Shown: piece by piece, positions 1 to 6,630 of the stretch | Numbering within the stretch: position 1 is the stretch's first letter | Layout of the letters: each line of letters starts with the position of its first letter | The notes under the pieces: generated by a model | Told to the model about the DNA's origin: nothing | Database searches by the model: none | The model's input: the letters and a program-made list of their open reading frames with translations, nothing else | DNA from: an uncultured Alistipes sp. | GTDB lineage: Bacteria > Bacteroidota > Bacteroidia > Bacteroidales > Rikenellaceae | Assembly (NCBI GenBank): GCA_934754975.1 | Contig: CAKVKI010000113.1 | Coordinates: forward strand, 1-8,249 | Direction of reading: 5' to 3' | Length of the DNA stretch: 8,249 bases | Position numbers and translations under genes: made by a program

Positions 1-903
1 CTTGTTGCCGTCGGCATCCTTCTGGGTCACGGAATTGTACTGTATGCCACCCAGCCCGAACGAAAGCGTCGCGCAGACGTTGGGGAAGATGTAGACGGCC
101 GCTCCAGGATTAAACGAAAGTTTTACCTGCGTATTGTCACTGTAGGTGCGATTGGGTGTGCCGCCCTCCTTGTGATCCGGGTCGTACAGGAAATTCGAAG
201 TACCCGTCGAGAGGGCCAGTTCGAATTCGGCGAAGAGGCCGAAACGTCCCTTGGGATCGAGTCCTGCGTACGAACGGTGGAAGATGCCGAACGAGTAGTT
301 GTCGCTCGAAAGGTCGATGTAGGGGAGTTGCCCCGACAGGTCGTTGCCCTCTCCGGCGTCGAAATAGGTGTTGTCGAGCGTTCCGCCCATGTGGCGGTAG
401 CCGAACCGGACGCCGATACAGTTGTTGTCGCGGTAGAAATAACCGATGAAAGGTTTGACCGTAGCGACCGTACCGTCCGCATTGATGTTGTCGAGGATAA
501 GCATGATGTCCGTATCGTCGCTCGACAGGGTGCCGTACGACGCCGTCAGGCCCATCATCACTTCGCCTTTGTAGGCGAATTTGAGTTTGTTGATTTCGCG
601 GTCGATACGTTTGCGCGTCGGCAGGAAACGCTGTTCCTTGGGCCGTTTCTGTTTTTCGGCGGCGATGAGCGACGGTGCCGGAGTCGTAAATGCGTCTGCG
701 GAACGCAGATTTTCGGATGTCTGTATCGCGGCGGGCGCGGCGGCCTGTTCCGCGGGTTCGGCGGCGGGTTCGACCGTGACCGACGGCGTTTCTGCAGCGG
801 TAACGGCTTCGGCCTGCTGCGCTGCCGGGCGGGCTTGTTCTGTCTCTGCAGCGGCGCCGAGCGTAATGAATACCGAGAAAATGGAAAGTATGATTCGTTT
901 CAT
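1..903 (-). CDS. Outer-membrane beta-barrel protein with Ala/Pro/Glu-rich N-terminal extension (partial, C-terminus beyond left edge)
   Basis: The reading frame starts at ATG 903 and stays open to base 1, giving 301 residues; the C-terminus lies outside the window. Residues 1-19 (MKRIILSIFSVFITLGAAA) form a signal peptide with no lipobox. Residues 20-82 are low complexity, rich in Ala, Pro, Glu and Gln (for example VEPAAEPAEQAAAPAA). Residues 84-107 are basic and charged. From about 108 onward the chain alternates polar and hydrophobic residues with frequent Gly and aromatics, as in a membrane barrel: GLTASYGTLSS, KPFIGYFYRDNN, GVRFGYRHMGG, RFGLFAEFELALSTGTSNF. These segments align with the barrel encoded just upstream at 917-1741, so the two are paralogues. 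The gene begins 13 bases after that gene's stop and is probably in the same operon. A porin-like, anchoring or secretion role is possible; substrate unknown. Confidence 0.85.
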   Translation of the reverse strand, partial: MKRIILSIFSVFITLGAAAETEQARPAAQQAEAVTAAETPSVTVEPAAEPAEQAAAPAAIQTSENLRSADAFTTPAPSLIAAEKQKRPKEQRFLPTRKRIDREINKLKFAYKGEVMMGLTASYGTLSSDDTDIMLILDNINADGTVATVKPFIGYFYRDNNCIGVRFGYRHMGGTLDNTYFDAGEGNDLSGQLPYIDLSSDNYSFGIFHRSYAGLDPKGRFGLFAEFELALSTGTSNFLYDPDHKEGGTPNRTYSDNTQVKLSFNPGAAVYIFPNVCATLSFGLGGIQYNSVTQKDADGNK

Positions 904-916
904 GTGCTTGCCGATT

Positions 917-1741
917 TTAGAGATAGAATGCCATACCGAGTCCTATCGAGAAGATATTGACCTTGAAGTTCATCATGCTGGCGTCGCGCTTGCCCACGGT
1001 CACCTGATTGTGTACCTGCTTGGTGTGGGTATAGGTGATACCCATCACGCCGACGTTTACTTCGACGGCCATGTTGTTCGTCGCGAAAGCCACGATGCCG
1101 GGCGAAACGCCGAGCGAAAAGGTGTAGCCGGTTTCATACGTGCCCTTCACCGGGGAATCCTTGGCGAAGCGGGCCTGTGTGCCCCCTCCGGACAACTGCA
1201 TTTCGTTGAAGAGCGCGAAGCGCTTGTTGCGCCCCAGGGGGATGTACTGCCGCCAGATCACCGCCACCGAGTAGCTGTGACGCAGCGAATAGTAGTCGTT
1301 CACCTCGAAATTGAGGTCCGAATCCTCGCCGCCGAGATTGAGGTCGGCCTTGTCGAGTTTGAGCAGCGAGCGCGAGTAGATGAAGCGTCCTCCGATTGCC
1401 ATGTTGTCGCGCAATGCATAGGCGATCATCGGGCTGACCTTGAAGGTGTAGCCTTTCGATTCGATGCCTTCGACGACCAGAAACCGGTAGGTTTCGTTCG
1501 AATGGGTCGAGTAGGACGCCGTACCTCCGAATATCCACTGTCCGCGCGGGACGAAGAGGTTGTGCGTATCGGTCAGGCCGCGCTGTTGGCGCATTTCATT
1601 GATTGTGAGCGCGCGTTCCTGTCCGACGCTGTCGGCGGCCGGGAGGGACGCGTCCTCCGTTGTCTGCTGCGCACGCAGCGCCTGTGCCGTGCCTGCGAGA
1701 CACAGCAGGGTCAGGAGCGTGCTGATGGTTATTTTGCGCAT
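917..1741 (-). CDS. Outer-membrane beta-barrel protein
   Basis: This encodes 274 residues. I chose ATG 1741 because it opens directly into a clean signal peptide (MRKITISTLLTLLCLAG, then TAQALRAQQ with likely cleavage near ALRA-QQ). An ATG at 1771 would add ten residues, overlap the upstream gene and spoil the signal. After a polar stretch (about 27-65) the protein shows amphipathic beta-strands rich in Gly, Tyr and Phe: WIFGGTASYS, VSPMIAYALRDNMAIGGRF, YSVAVIWRQYIPLG, RFALFNEMQLSGGG, FSLGVSPGIVAFATNNMAVEVNVG, ending in IGLGMAFYL. The size fits a small barrel, roughly 8-12 strands. It is paralogous to the following gene: both have GxTASYxT, VxPxIxYxxRDN, RFxLFxE and a shared PG strand. The start lies 17 bases after the large lipoprotein gene, suggesting co-expression and a shared role in surface display. 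The exact family and function are not recognisable by eye. Confidence 0.87.
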   Translation of the reverse strand: MRKITISTLLTLLCLAGTAQALRAQQTTEDASLPAADSVGQERALTINEMRQQRGLTDTHNLFVPRGQWIFGGTASYSTHSNETYRFLVVEGIESKGYTFKVSPMIAYALRDNMAIGGRFIYSRSLLKLDKADLNLGGEDSDLNFEVNDYYSLRHSYSVAVIWRQYIPLGRNKRFALFNEMQLSGGGTQARFAKDSPVKGTYETGYTFSLGVSPGIVAFATNNMAVEVNVGVMGITYTHTKQVHNQVTVGKRDASMMNFKVNIFSIGLGMAFYL

Positions 1742-1758
1742 TATCGTGCGTTTAGTCG

Positions 1759-3903
1759 TTAATATACCCATTCAAAATCGTCGATATACATCACATTCGT
1801 GGTGCAGGCGTCCATGAAGTCGCCGTATGCACTCGTTGCGCAGGATACGGCGATGTTGTATTTTCCCTGCGGAGCGACGGCCGCATCCTGGTAATAATTT
1901 ATCGGAAGCGTGACTTCTACCATTTCATCGCCGGGGGTCGTTTCTTCGATGAATTTCGATGCGTAACCGATAATGGGACCGTTGGCCGCTTCGGTTTGTG
2001 TCTCGGGATCCCAGGTGCCTGTCGGGGCCTTCGTACCGGCAAATACCTTTTGCTGGGCCGACCAGTCCACGATACATACGAATACCCGCGCTTTGTCCAT
2101 TTCACCGACGGGAATCTTCCCTTCGTGGAGGTTGTAATCCACGACTCCGATTGTTGCGTGGTATTTGAATTTGATCGCTTTCGGCCTTGCATTGTAAGTG
2201 AAATTTTTGCCGAAAGAGACATTGCCGCCCATTGGGAACAGCGAAATGCCGAAGTCTCCCGTAAATAAATTACCCGGGGCGGGAACCTTTGCCAAGGTAT
2301 TGTATGTCGCGGTCAGTTTAGCGCAATAGGTCCCGATTCTTCCGGGCATCGTGTCGTCGCGGGTACACAATTCTTTAGCGAACGAGTTATAACCGCTGCC
2401 CCAGAACGTGTAATTGGTGCCGCTTCCCGGGAACTGCTGGACGCTTCTCCACGTTTCGAGACTGCCGTCGGGCATGGCATTGCCTGCTTCGGTCGTGAAT
2501 TGTCCGGCATGCTCTGCGCCGTTAATGGTGGCTTTATAGTCATAAGTGTTTCCTGCGGAAATACCGGTTCCTTCTTTGATGCGGGAGTAGGGCAACACCG
2601 TATTGGGCGTACTCCAGTCGGCTTCGGTCTTATTCTCCCATTCGGGCGTATAGGTGGCCGTGATGAAATCGCCCTGCACAGTGCCGGTCTGGTATTTCCA
2701 TTGACCGTCGCTGCTGCACAGGCCGAACGTTACGCTTGCTGACTGTGTGAAGTCCACGACCTGGAGTGTTACGGTGTTGGCCCAGAGGTCGTAGCTTTTT
2801 TCCGTAACCGGAACCAATCCCTGCAGACGGTAGGTCGTCGAAATCTCGTTGTTGCCGCCGTTGGCGTCTTCCACATGGATCGTCACGGCGTGGTCGCCGC
2901 CCGGACGGTCTGCGAAGAATGCGTCGGACAACGTCAGCATGGTGTTGTATTTGTCTGTCTGCGTGAGCGAAATGCCGTCAGGCGCGCCGGTGAGCAGGTC
3001 GTAGCTGTCGCCGCCGATCGAAACCGTGAATTTTTTCAGTTCCGCGAAAGCCATGATCCGGTATTTTTTCTCGCCGGATGTGTATTTCTGCACCTCGTCG
3101 TTGTTGAATCCTTCGGTAAGAAGGGTCGGATCGGGACTGAAAATAATCTCGTCGTCCTTGTCGTCGGTCGTGAGATCGACGCGGATCAGCAGGGCGTCGA
3201 TATAACCGGGCAGGTCGGGGGAATATTTAAAAGTAAAGACATATTTGCTTCCGGCCTTGACCTCGGTCAGCACATTTTCCATCTCTACCGCTTTGCCCGT
3301 CGTATGCGTGCCGCGGAACATCCATGCCAGCGAAGTAGTACCTGCGGGCAGGGTGTAATAGCCCATGCCTTCGTCCGTGAATTTGAGCGCCGGAACCGCA
3401 CCCGACTCGGCTTCCGCCTCGTCGAATTTGTCCGTGCCCGCTATCCATACGAAGTAGTCCGGGGCGAGATTTTCGACGACCGAATCGTCGAATTTCACTT
3501 CGACGACGGTGTTCGCTATTCGGCAGACGACCTCCACGTTGGTAGTTTCACCGGGTTTGACGACGAATGTCTCTTCGCCTTTGTAGATGCGTTTCGAGAA
3601 ATCTGCGGGGACCTCTTCGCCCGCCTCGACCGCTACGCGGTAAGTGCCGGAGAGCAGTTCCAGCCGTTCGGGAATGTCTTCTTTCGCGGCGTATTTGCGG
3701 AGCAGCCCGCCCTCGCTGTTGTAGATATACACTTTCTGGTATTGCAGCGGATCGTATTCGCCGTTGGTTTCCGCCCGCGAGGTCGAAATCGTCATCGCCA
3801 TTACGCCCGTGCGCCCGTCGCCGACAGGAATTTCGTCCTGCGAGCATGCCGCGCCGATAAGCGCCGGGAGCAGTATGGCGATATATATGATGTATCTTTT
3901 CAT
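1759..3903 (-). CDS. Large surface lipoprotein: DUF4493-like N-terminus, Ig/Fn3-like middle, C-terminal PCMD-like domain
   Basis: This encodes 714 residues. Residues 1-20 are a lipoprotein signal with lipobox IGAAC and lipid-accepting Cys20. The following SQDE is acidic, consistent with a Bacteroidetes surface-export tag. Residues about 30-235 resemble DUF4493 (LLSGTYRVAVEAGEEVP, then YKGEETFVVKPGETTNVEV, then CRIANTVVEV). Residues about 250-362 match the repeat domain found twice in the upstream protein. Residues about 367-474 look like an Ig/Fn3-type linker. Residues about 476-714 match PCMD, the putative carbohydrate metabolism domain: DGSLETW, FWGSGYNSF, FGKNFTYNARPKAIKFKY, IDDFEWVY. Cys513, 527, 688 and 700 are kept in the paralogue at 6907-8249, so disulfides are plausible. 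The ATG shares one base with the previous stop (TAATG), indicating translational coupling. The likely role is the outermost, possibly glycan-binding part of a cell-surface complex; no catalytic residues can be assigned. Confidence 0.9.
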   Translation of the reverse strand: MKRYIIYIAILLPALIGAACSQDEIPVGDGRTGVMAMTISTSRAETNGEYDPLQYQKVYIYNSEGGLLRKYAAKEDIPERLELLSGTYRVAVEAGEEVPADFSKRIYKGEETFVVKPGETTNVEVVCRIANTVVEVKFDDSVVENLAPDYFVWIAGTDKFDEAEAESGAVPALKFTDEGMGYYTLPAGTTSLAWMFRGTHTTGKAVEMENVLTEVKAGSKYVFTFKYSPDLPGYIDALLIRVDLTTDDKDDEIIFSPDPTLLTEGFNNDEVQKYTSGEKKYRIMAFAELKKFTVSIGGDSYDLLTGAPDGISLTQTDKYNTMLTLSDAFFADRPGGDHAVTIHVEDANGGNNEISTTYRLQGLVPVTEKSYDLWANTVTLQVVDFTQSASVTFGLCSSDGQWKYQTGTVQGDFITATYTPEWENKTEADWSTPNTVLPYSRIKEGTGISAGNTYDYKATINGAEHAGQFTTEAGNAMPDGSLETWRSVQQFPGSGTNYTFWGSGYNSFAKELCTRDDTMPGRIGTYCAKLTATYNTLAKVPAPGNLFTGDFGISLFPMGGNVSFGKNFTYNARPKAIKFKYHATIGVVDYNLHEGKIPVGEMDKARVFVCIVDWSAQQKVFAGTKAPTGTWDPETQTEAANGPIIGYASKFIEETTPGDEMVEVTLPINYYQDAAVAPQGKYNIAVSCATSAYGDFMDACTTNVMYIDDFEWVY

Positions 3904-5636
3904 TATTCGGCGGCTTTAACGATGAGTTTGACGGTCTTGTGCGTCAATACGTTGTTGTTGTCCGTCACGTCGAGGACGAAATTATGCTCGCCCGGAATCT
4001 CCAGCAGTATCTCGACGAATTTGGTGATCGAGAACGTTACGGCGGTCTGGTTTTTCACCTGCTCGTTGATCGGGAATCCGAATTCGCCGTGGAGAATTTC
4101 GGCCAGATCGGCCGGAATGTCGCAGATGTCGAATTTCTCCGGAATGTTTAGAATCGGAAGCAGATCTTTCAGTGCCTCAGAGTCGATCGTAACCCAGAAA
4201 GACTTGATGCCTGCAGTTGCAGTCACGTCGATGTCGATTATCATGTCTTTCTGCACTTCGTACTGCTGGTCGATATCATAGTCTCTCCAGACGATTGTGG
4301 GCCCTTCCTGACTTGCGCTTTTGTCCACGACGAGCGTGAGCGCGGCTGCGGTCGAGACGCCTTTTGCGTCGGTCATGTCGAACGAGAAAGTGTGCGTGCC
4401 GTCGAATTCGTAGAGTGCTTTGATCTGTCCTGCGATGTTGAAACTCTTAGCCTGCTGGCCTTTGAGTTCGCCGCCTACCGGGTAGCCGAATCCTTTGAGG
4501 ATGATGCCTGCCGGCGACGATGCGTCGAGCGTGCAGAGGTCGAACGTTTCGGGGAGCTGGATCGCCGCCATCGAAGCCAGGAACTGACTGCTGGTCGAGC
4601 TTATATTGACGCGCAGCGATTCGATGCCGTTGGGCGATGCGAGGTCGAACACGAACGGTTCGATGCAGTTGCCGTTGTCGTCGAACATGGCGTCGGTCAG
4701 CGTGAAGGGCCGGGTCATGTCGTGTCCGGGCCATGTGAGAGTCGGAGCATTGGGGTCTTCGAGAAGCTCTTCCAGCAGATTTTCAGTGCCGTCCACGACG
4801 AAAGTGTCGTCCTGGATGATGTTGTTGTCCACCTTAACCTGAAAGAGAAGGGTGCCTTTGTCGGCATAGTTGATTATGACCGAAATTTTGCGCCACTGGC
4901 CCGCTTTGACTCCCGTGATCTGCTTGCTGAACTGCGCAGGGATATCGGTGTCGGCGAAAACGCCGTCGAATTTGAAATCCAGCGTATTCTCGATGGCCAG
5001 CGATTTGAAATAGGCCGCGCGCGTTTCGGTTTTGAGAAACTCCTGGCGGGTTTCACCCAGCGATATGATCGCCTTGCTGGTGTCGGCCAGCATCCCGGCC
5101 AGTTCGGACGAATAATCTACCGTGATCTTGATATTCTGCAGCGTGCAGACTACCTCGCCGAGCTGGGTCGTCTGCGCTTTTGAAATCGTGAAATTGCTTG
5201 TCGCGCCGTAAACCGGGAGTTCCCAAGCCACATCCGGCGTGGTTTCTTCCGAACGTACCTCCATGCGGTAGGCGCCTACCGGAAGTTCCATCGGCTCGGC
5301 GAGCTGCTGTTTGAATTCGGCATAGGTTCTTGTGGGGCCTACCTGCGCGTCGGCGGCGTCGAAAATCTCTACGATAAAACTGTCTACGTCCGGTTGCTCG
5401 GCGCGGGTGCCGGATACGGCCTGCGGGCTTTGCGTTTCGTCCGAAGTGTCGTCGGGCTGAACGTCCGTCTCGTCATAAACCACCCGCATCGAAAGGCCGC
5501 TTATCGACAGGTAGCCCGTCGCGTCGCCCGGTGTCGGTTTGGGCTCCTCCTTGTAGGGAGGTTCTTCGTTCACACAGCCTGCGGCGACGAATGCCACAGC
5601 CGCCAACATCGTAAAAAATCTGGTAAATGTTTTCAT
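3903..5636 (-). CDS. DUF4493-like surface lipoprotein with two tandem copies of a second domain
   Basis: This encodes 577 residues. The signal peptide ends in lipobox VAAGC with Cys21, followed by acidic VNEE and a Pro/Lys/Glu-rich tether (to about residue 37). Residues about 40-285 look like DUF4493: GYLSISGLSMRV, GTRAE before VDSFIVEIFDA, MELPVGAYRMEVRSEE, AWELPVYGATSNFTI, VVCTLQNIKITVDYS. The rest is two copies of one domain, residues about 298-438 and 444-575, each with PTxxW, GIxS, PExFDxC, FGxPxxxxxKxQ and GxHxFxxDxTD. The gene starts 23 bases after the preceding lipoprotein, with an AGGA eight bases before ATG. Its TAA overlaps the next ATG by one base, implying coupled translation and perhaps matched stoichiometry with the 714-residue lipoprotein. 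It has no PCMD domain, so it may be a stalk or partner subunit. That role is inference from domain layout. Confidence 0.88.
   Translation of the reverse strand: MKTFTRFFTMLAAVAFVAAGCVNEEPPYKEEPKPTPGDATGYLSISGLSMRVVYDETDVQPDDTSDETQSPQAVSGTRAEQPDVDSFIVEIFDAADAQVGPTRTYAEFKQQLAEPMELPVGAYRMEVRSEETTPDVAWELPVYGATSNFTISKAQTTQLGEVVCTLQNIKITVDYSSELAGMLADTSKAIISLGETRQEFLKTETRAAYFKSLAIENTLDFKFDGVFADTDIPAQFSKQITGVKAGQWRKISVIINYADKGTLLFQVKVDNNIIQDDTFVVDGTENLLEELLEDPNAPTLTWPGHDMTRPFTLTDAMFDDNGNCIEPFVFDLASPNGIESLRVNISSTSSQFLASMAAIQLPETFDLCTLDASSPAGIILKGFGYPVGGELKGQQAKSFNIAGQIKALYEFDGTHTFSFDMTDAKGVSTAAALTLVVDKSASQEGPTIVWRDYDIDQQYEVQKDMIIDIDVTATAGIKSFWVTIDSEALKDLLPILNIPEKFDICDIPADLAEILHGEFGFPINEQVKNQTAVTFSITKFVEILLEIPGEHNFVLDVTDNNNVLTHKTVKLIVKAAE
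3912..4307 (-). repeat. Protein-level tandem domain, copy 2 (residues about 444-575)
   Basis: This is the second copy, with matching landmarks PTIVW, AGIKSFWVTI, IPEKFDICDI, ILHGEFGFPINEQVKNQTAVTF and PGEHNFVLDVTD. The same unit can be followed into the right-edge protein, which has INSEAL near its visible start and later DHIFTVTVTDLAG. A more diverged version lies in the middle of the 714-residue protein (GDHAVTIHVEDANGG). An Ig-like beta-sandwich is a reasonable guess. Confidence 0.7.
4323..4745 (-). repeat. Protein-level tandem domain, copy 1 (residues about 298-438)
   Basis: This is the first of two tandem copies within the 577-residue lipoprotein. Landmarks are PTLTW, NGIESLRVNI, LPETFDLCTL, ILKGFGYPVGGELKGQQAKSF and DGTHTFSFDMTD. 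The copies differ substantially in sequence, so this is an old duplication rather than a DNA repeat. Boundaries are approximate. Confidence 0.7.
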
Positions 5637-5644
5637 ATCTTTTT

Positions 5645-5648
5645 TCCT
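5645..5648 (-). promoter_or_regulatory. Shine-Dalgarno-like AGGA before the 577-residue lipoprotein
   Basis: On the minus strand AGGA sits eight bases upstream of ATG 5636, within an A-rich leader (CAGGAAAAAAGATATG). The other genes of the operon lack a comparable motif; 6463 has only GGA five bases upstream, and 3903 relies on the TAATG overlap. This supports the 5636 start. Confidence 0.5.
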
Positions 5649-5659
5649 GTTTTTATTCC

Positions 5660-6463
5660 TTATTTAGTATCGTCGATAGCGCCCTCGTTGACTTCGCAGT
5701 CGATCGGCCTGGTTTCGGTGTAGTCGTCGCTGAGCGTGACGGTCAGCGTGACGCTGCCCGCATCCTTGGCGTCAAAGGTGAAAATATGGCATGTGCGCGG
5801 TGCGGTGGCTTCGAGCGTCTGCTCGGAGAATGTGACCTTAGGCCCCTCGTCGGTTCCGGTCTGGCTCTGACGCCGTGCCGTGCCGGTTACCTTGAGCGTC
5901 GTGGCGCTTTTCACGAATACCGGCTCGTCGGCAGGCGTGCTGCCGGGCGTGAAGCTGAACTGGTTGCCCGATGCCGTCGTTACGGTAAACTGCGCGTCGT
6001 GGAAATAGTTGAGGAATTGTTCCGTGGCGCGGACCACCGTCTGCGAATTGGCTATCGTAGCGGTCATTTCCACGGGTACGGTGCGCCGGGGCAGCACTTC
6101 GACGGTCGTGCCGGCGGCGTAATAGGGTTTGTCTACCCCTTCCGCATCCGGGTCGCCGTGTGCGACGGAGACGGTGTAGGCGCCCATCCGGAAGACGGTT
6201 TCGTTCTGCTCGAATTCCGCGAGCGTATCCCATTTCTGCGTGCCCGATTCCCCTGTAACCGTAAGCGAGAAATCTCCGGCCTGGGGGACGGCGGGCGCAT
6301 CGAGCGTCCGGGAGGTGTTGTCCGATGCGGCGTCGATCGAACCGTCGGCGGTGCAGCTGACCTTCAGCGCGCCGTATTCCGTGCCTTCGGCCTTGTTTTC
6401 CGTGGAGCATCCGGCCGCCAACAAGGCCGCCGATGCCATTAAGTATATAAGTTGTCTTTTCAT
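5660..6463 (-). CDS. DUF4493-like surface lipoprotein (first lipoprotein of the operon)
   Basis: This encodes 267 residues. I chose ATG 6463 because it gives a classic lipoprotein signal, MKRQLIYLMASAALLAAGC, with lipid-accepting Cys19; a TTG at 6481 would put six polar residues in front of it. The mature protein is a single domain that fits DUF4493 in pattern: EYGALKVSC near residue 30, DFSLTVTGE near 64, MGAYTVSVAHGDP near 93-105, PYYAAGTTVEVLPRRTVPVE near 113-132, TATIANSQTVV near 134-144. Beta-rich segments follow to the end (IFTFDAKDAGSVTLTVTLSDDYTE). It has the same N-terminal domain type as the next two lipoproteins but no extra module, so it may be the basal or minor subunit of a shared complex. 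It is preceded by the intergenic region with the promoter candidate and followed 23 bases later by the next gene. Function is unproven. Confidence 0.85.
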   Translation of the reverse strand: MKRQLIYLMASAALLAAGCSTENKAEGTEYGALKVSCTADGSIDAASDNTSRTLDAPAVPQAGDFSLTVTGESGTQKWDTLAEFEQNETVFRMGAYTVSVAHGDPDAEGVDKPYYAAGTTVEVLPRRTVPVEMTATIANSQTVVRATEQFLNYFHDAQFTVTTASGNQFSFTPGSTPADEPVFVKSATTLKVTGTARRQSQTGTDEGPKVTFSEQTLEATAPRTCHIFTFDAKDAGSVTLTVTLSDDYTETRPIDCEVNEGAIDDTK

Positions 6464-6477
6464 GGTATTCCGGTCGT

Positions 6478-6630
6478 TCAATAGTGAATATTGTCGGTGG
6501 TGCTGATTGCGGACAGCGCTGCCGGATCGGCAGCCATATATGCCGCTATATATGTACTTGTAGGGTCGCCGGTATACGAAACGTTCCGAAGCGTCTGTTT
6601 GGGTCGGGATGTCCGGATTTCTGTTCGCAT
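6478..6630 (-). CDS. Possible small ORF or leader peptide (50 residues)
   Basis: ATG 6630 to TGA 6478 encodes 50 residues, starting MRTEIRTSRPKQTLRN and ending AISTTDNIHY. It lies between the promoter candidate (predicted transcript start near 6651, about 20 bases upstream) and the first lipoprotein ATG at 6463, 14 bases after its stop. The N-terminal half is basic; the C-terminal half is rich in Ala, Thr and Ser with regular Tyr. It has no signal peptide or membrane segment, and I recognise no family. In favour are the position and the fact that it fills an otherwise unexplained leader of about 190 bases. Against are its shortness, the lack of a ribosome binding site, and that the frame is open by chance further upstream, beyond the promoter. 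It could equally be untranslated leader RNA. Confidence 0.33.
   Translation of the reverse strand: MRTEIRTSRPKQTLRNVSYTGDPTSTYIAAYMAADPAALSAISTTDNIHY
6518..6534. repeat. Perfect inverted repeat in the operon leader
   Basis: GCTGCCG, three bases, then CGGCAGC: a seven-base-pair perfect stem 55 bases before the lipoprotein start at 6463. In the minus-strand RNA it would form a stable hairpin within the possible small ORF. No U-run follows, so it is not a terminator by itself. It may be an mRNA structure affecting translation, or chance in GC-rich DNA. Confidence 0.4.
6535..6554. repeat. AT-rich inverted repeat CATATAT-N6-ATATATG
   Basis: The arms CATATAT and ATATATG are separated by six bases and directly abut the GC-rich hairpin at 6518-6534. 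It stands out as an AT island in GC-rich surroundings. It could be a protein-binding dyad or a second leader hairpin. It lies about 100 bases downstream of the predicted transcript start, so a role as a repressor roadblock or RNA element is more likely than as a promoter element. Confidence 0.35.

Noticed and set aside
581..1762. Plus-strand open frame of 393 codons
   Set aside because: It lies antisense to the two barrel genes, which have signal peptides and mutual homology. Its translation is rich in Arg, Val and His with no domain pattern, as expected of an antisense shadow in GC-rich DNA.
1742..1771. Upstream ATG at 1771 for the first barrel
   Set aside because: It would add MGILTTKRTI before a good signal peptide and overlap the preceding gene by 13 bases; ATG 1741 gives a normal signal peptide.
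2875..4281. Plus-strand open frame of 468 codons
   Set aside because: It is antisense to the two large lipoproteins and spans their junction. Composition is Arg/Phe/Val-heavy and it lacks any recognisable motif; the minus-strand genes explain the DNA.
5627..6442. Plus-strand open frame of 271 codons
   Set aside because: It is fully antisense to the first lipoprotein, which has a clear lipobox and domain similarity to its neighbours. No plus-strand promoter or homology is visible.
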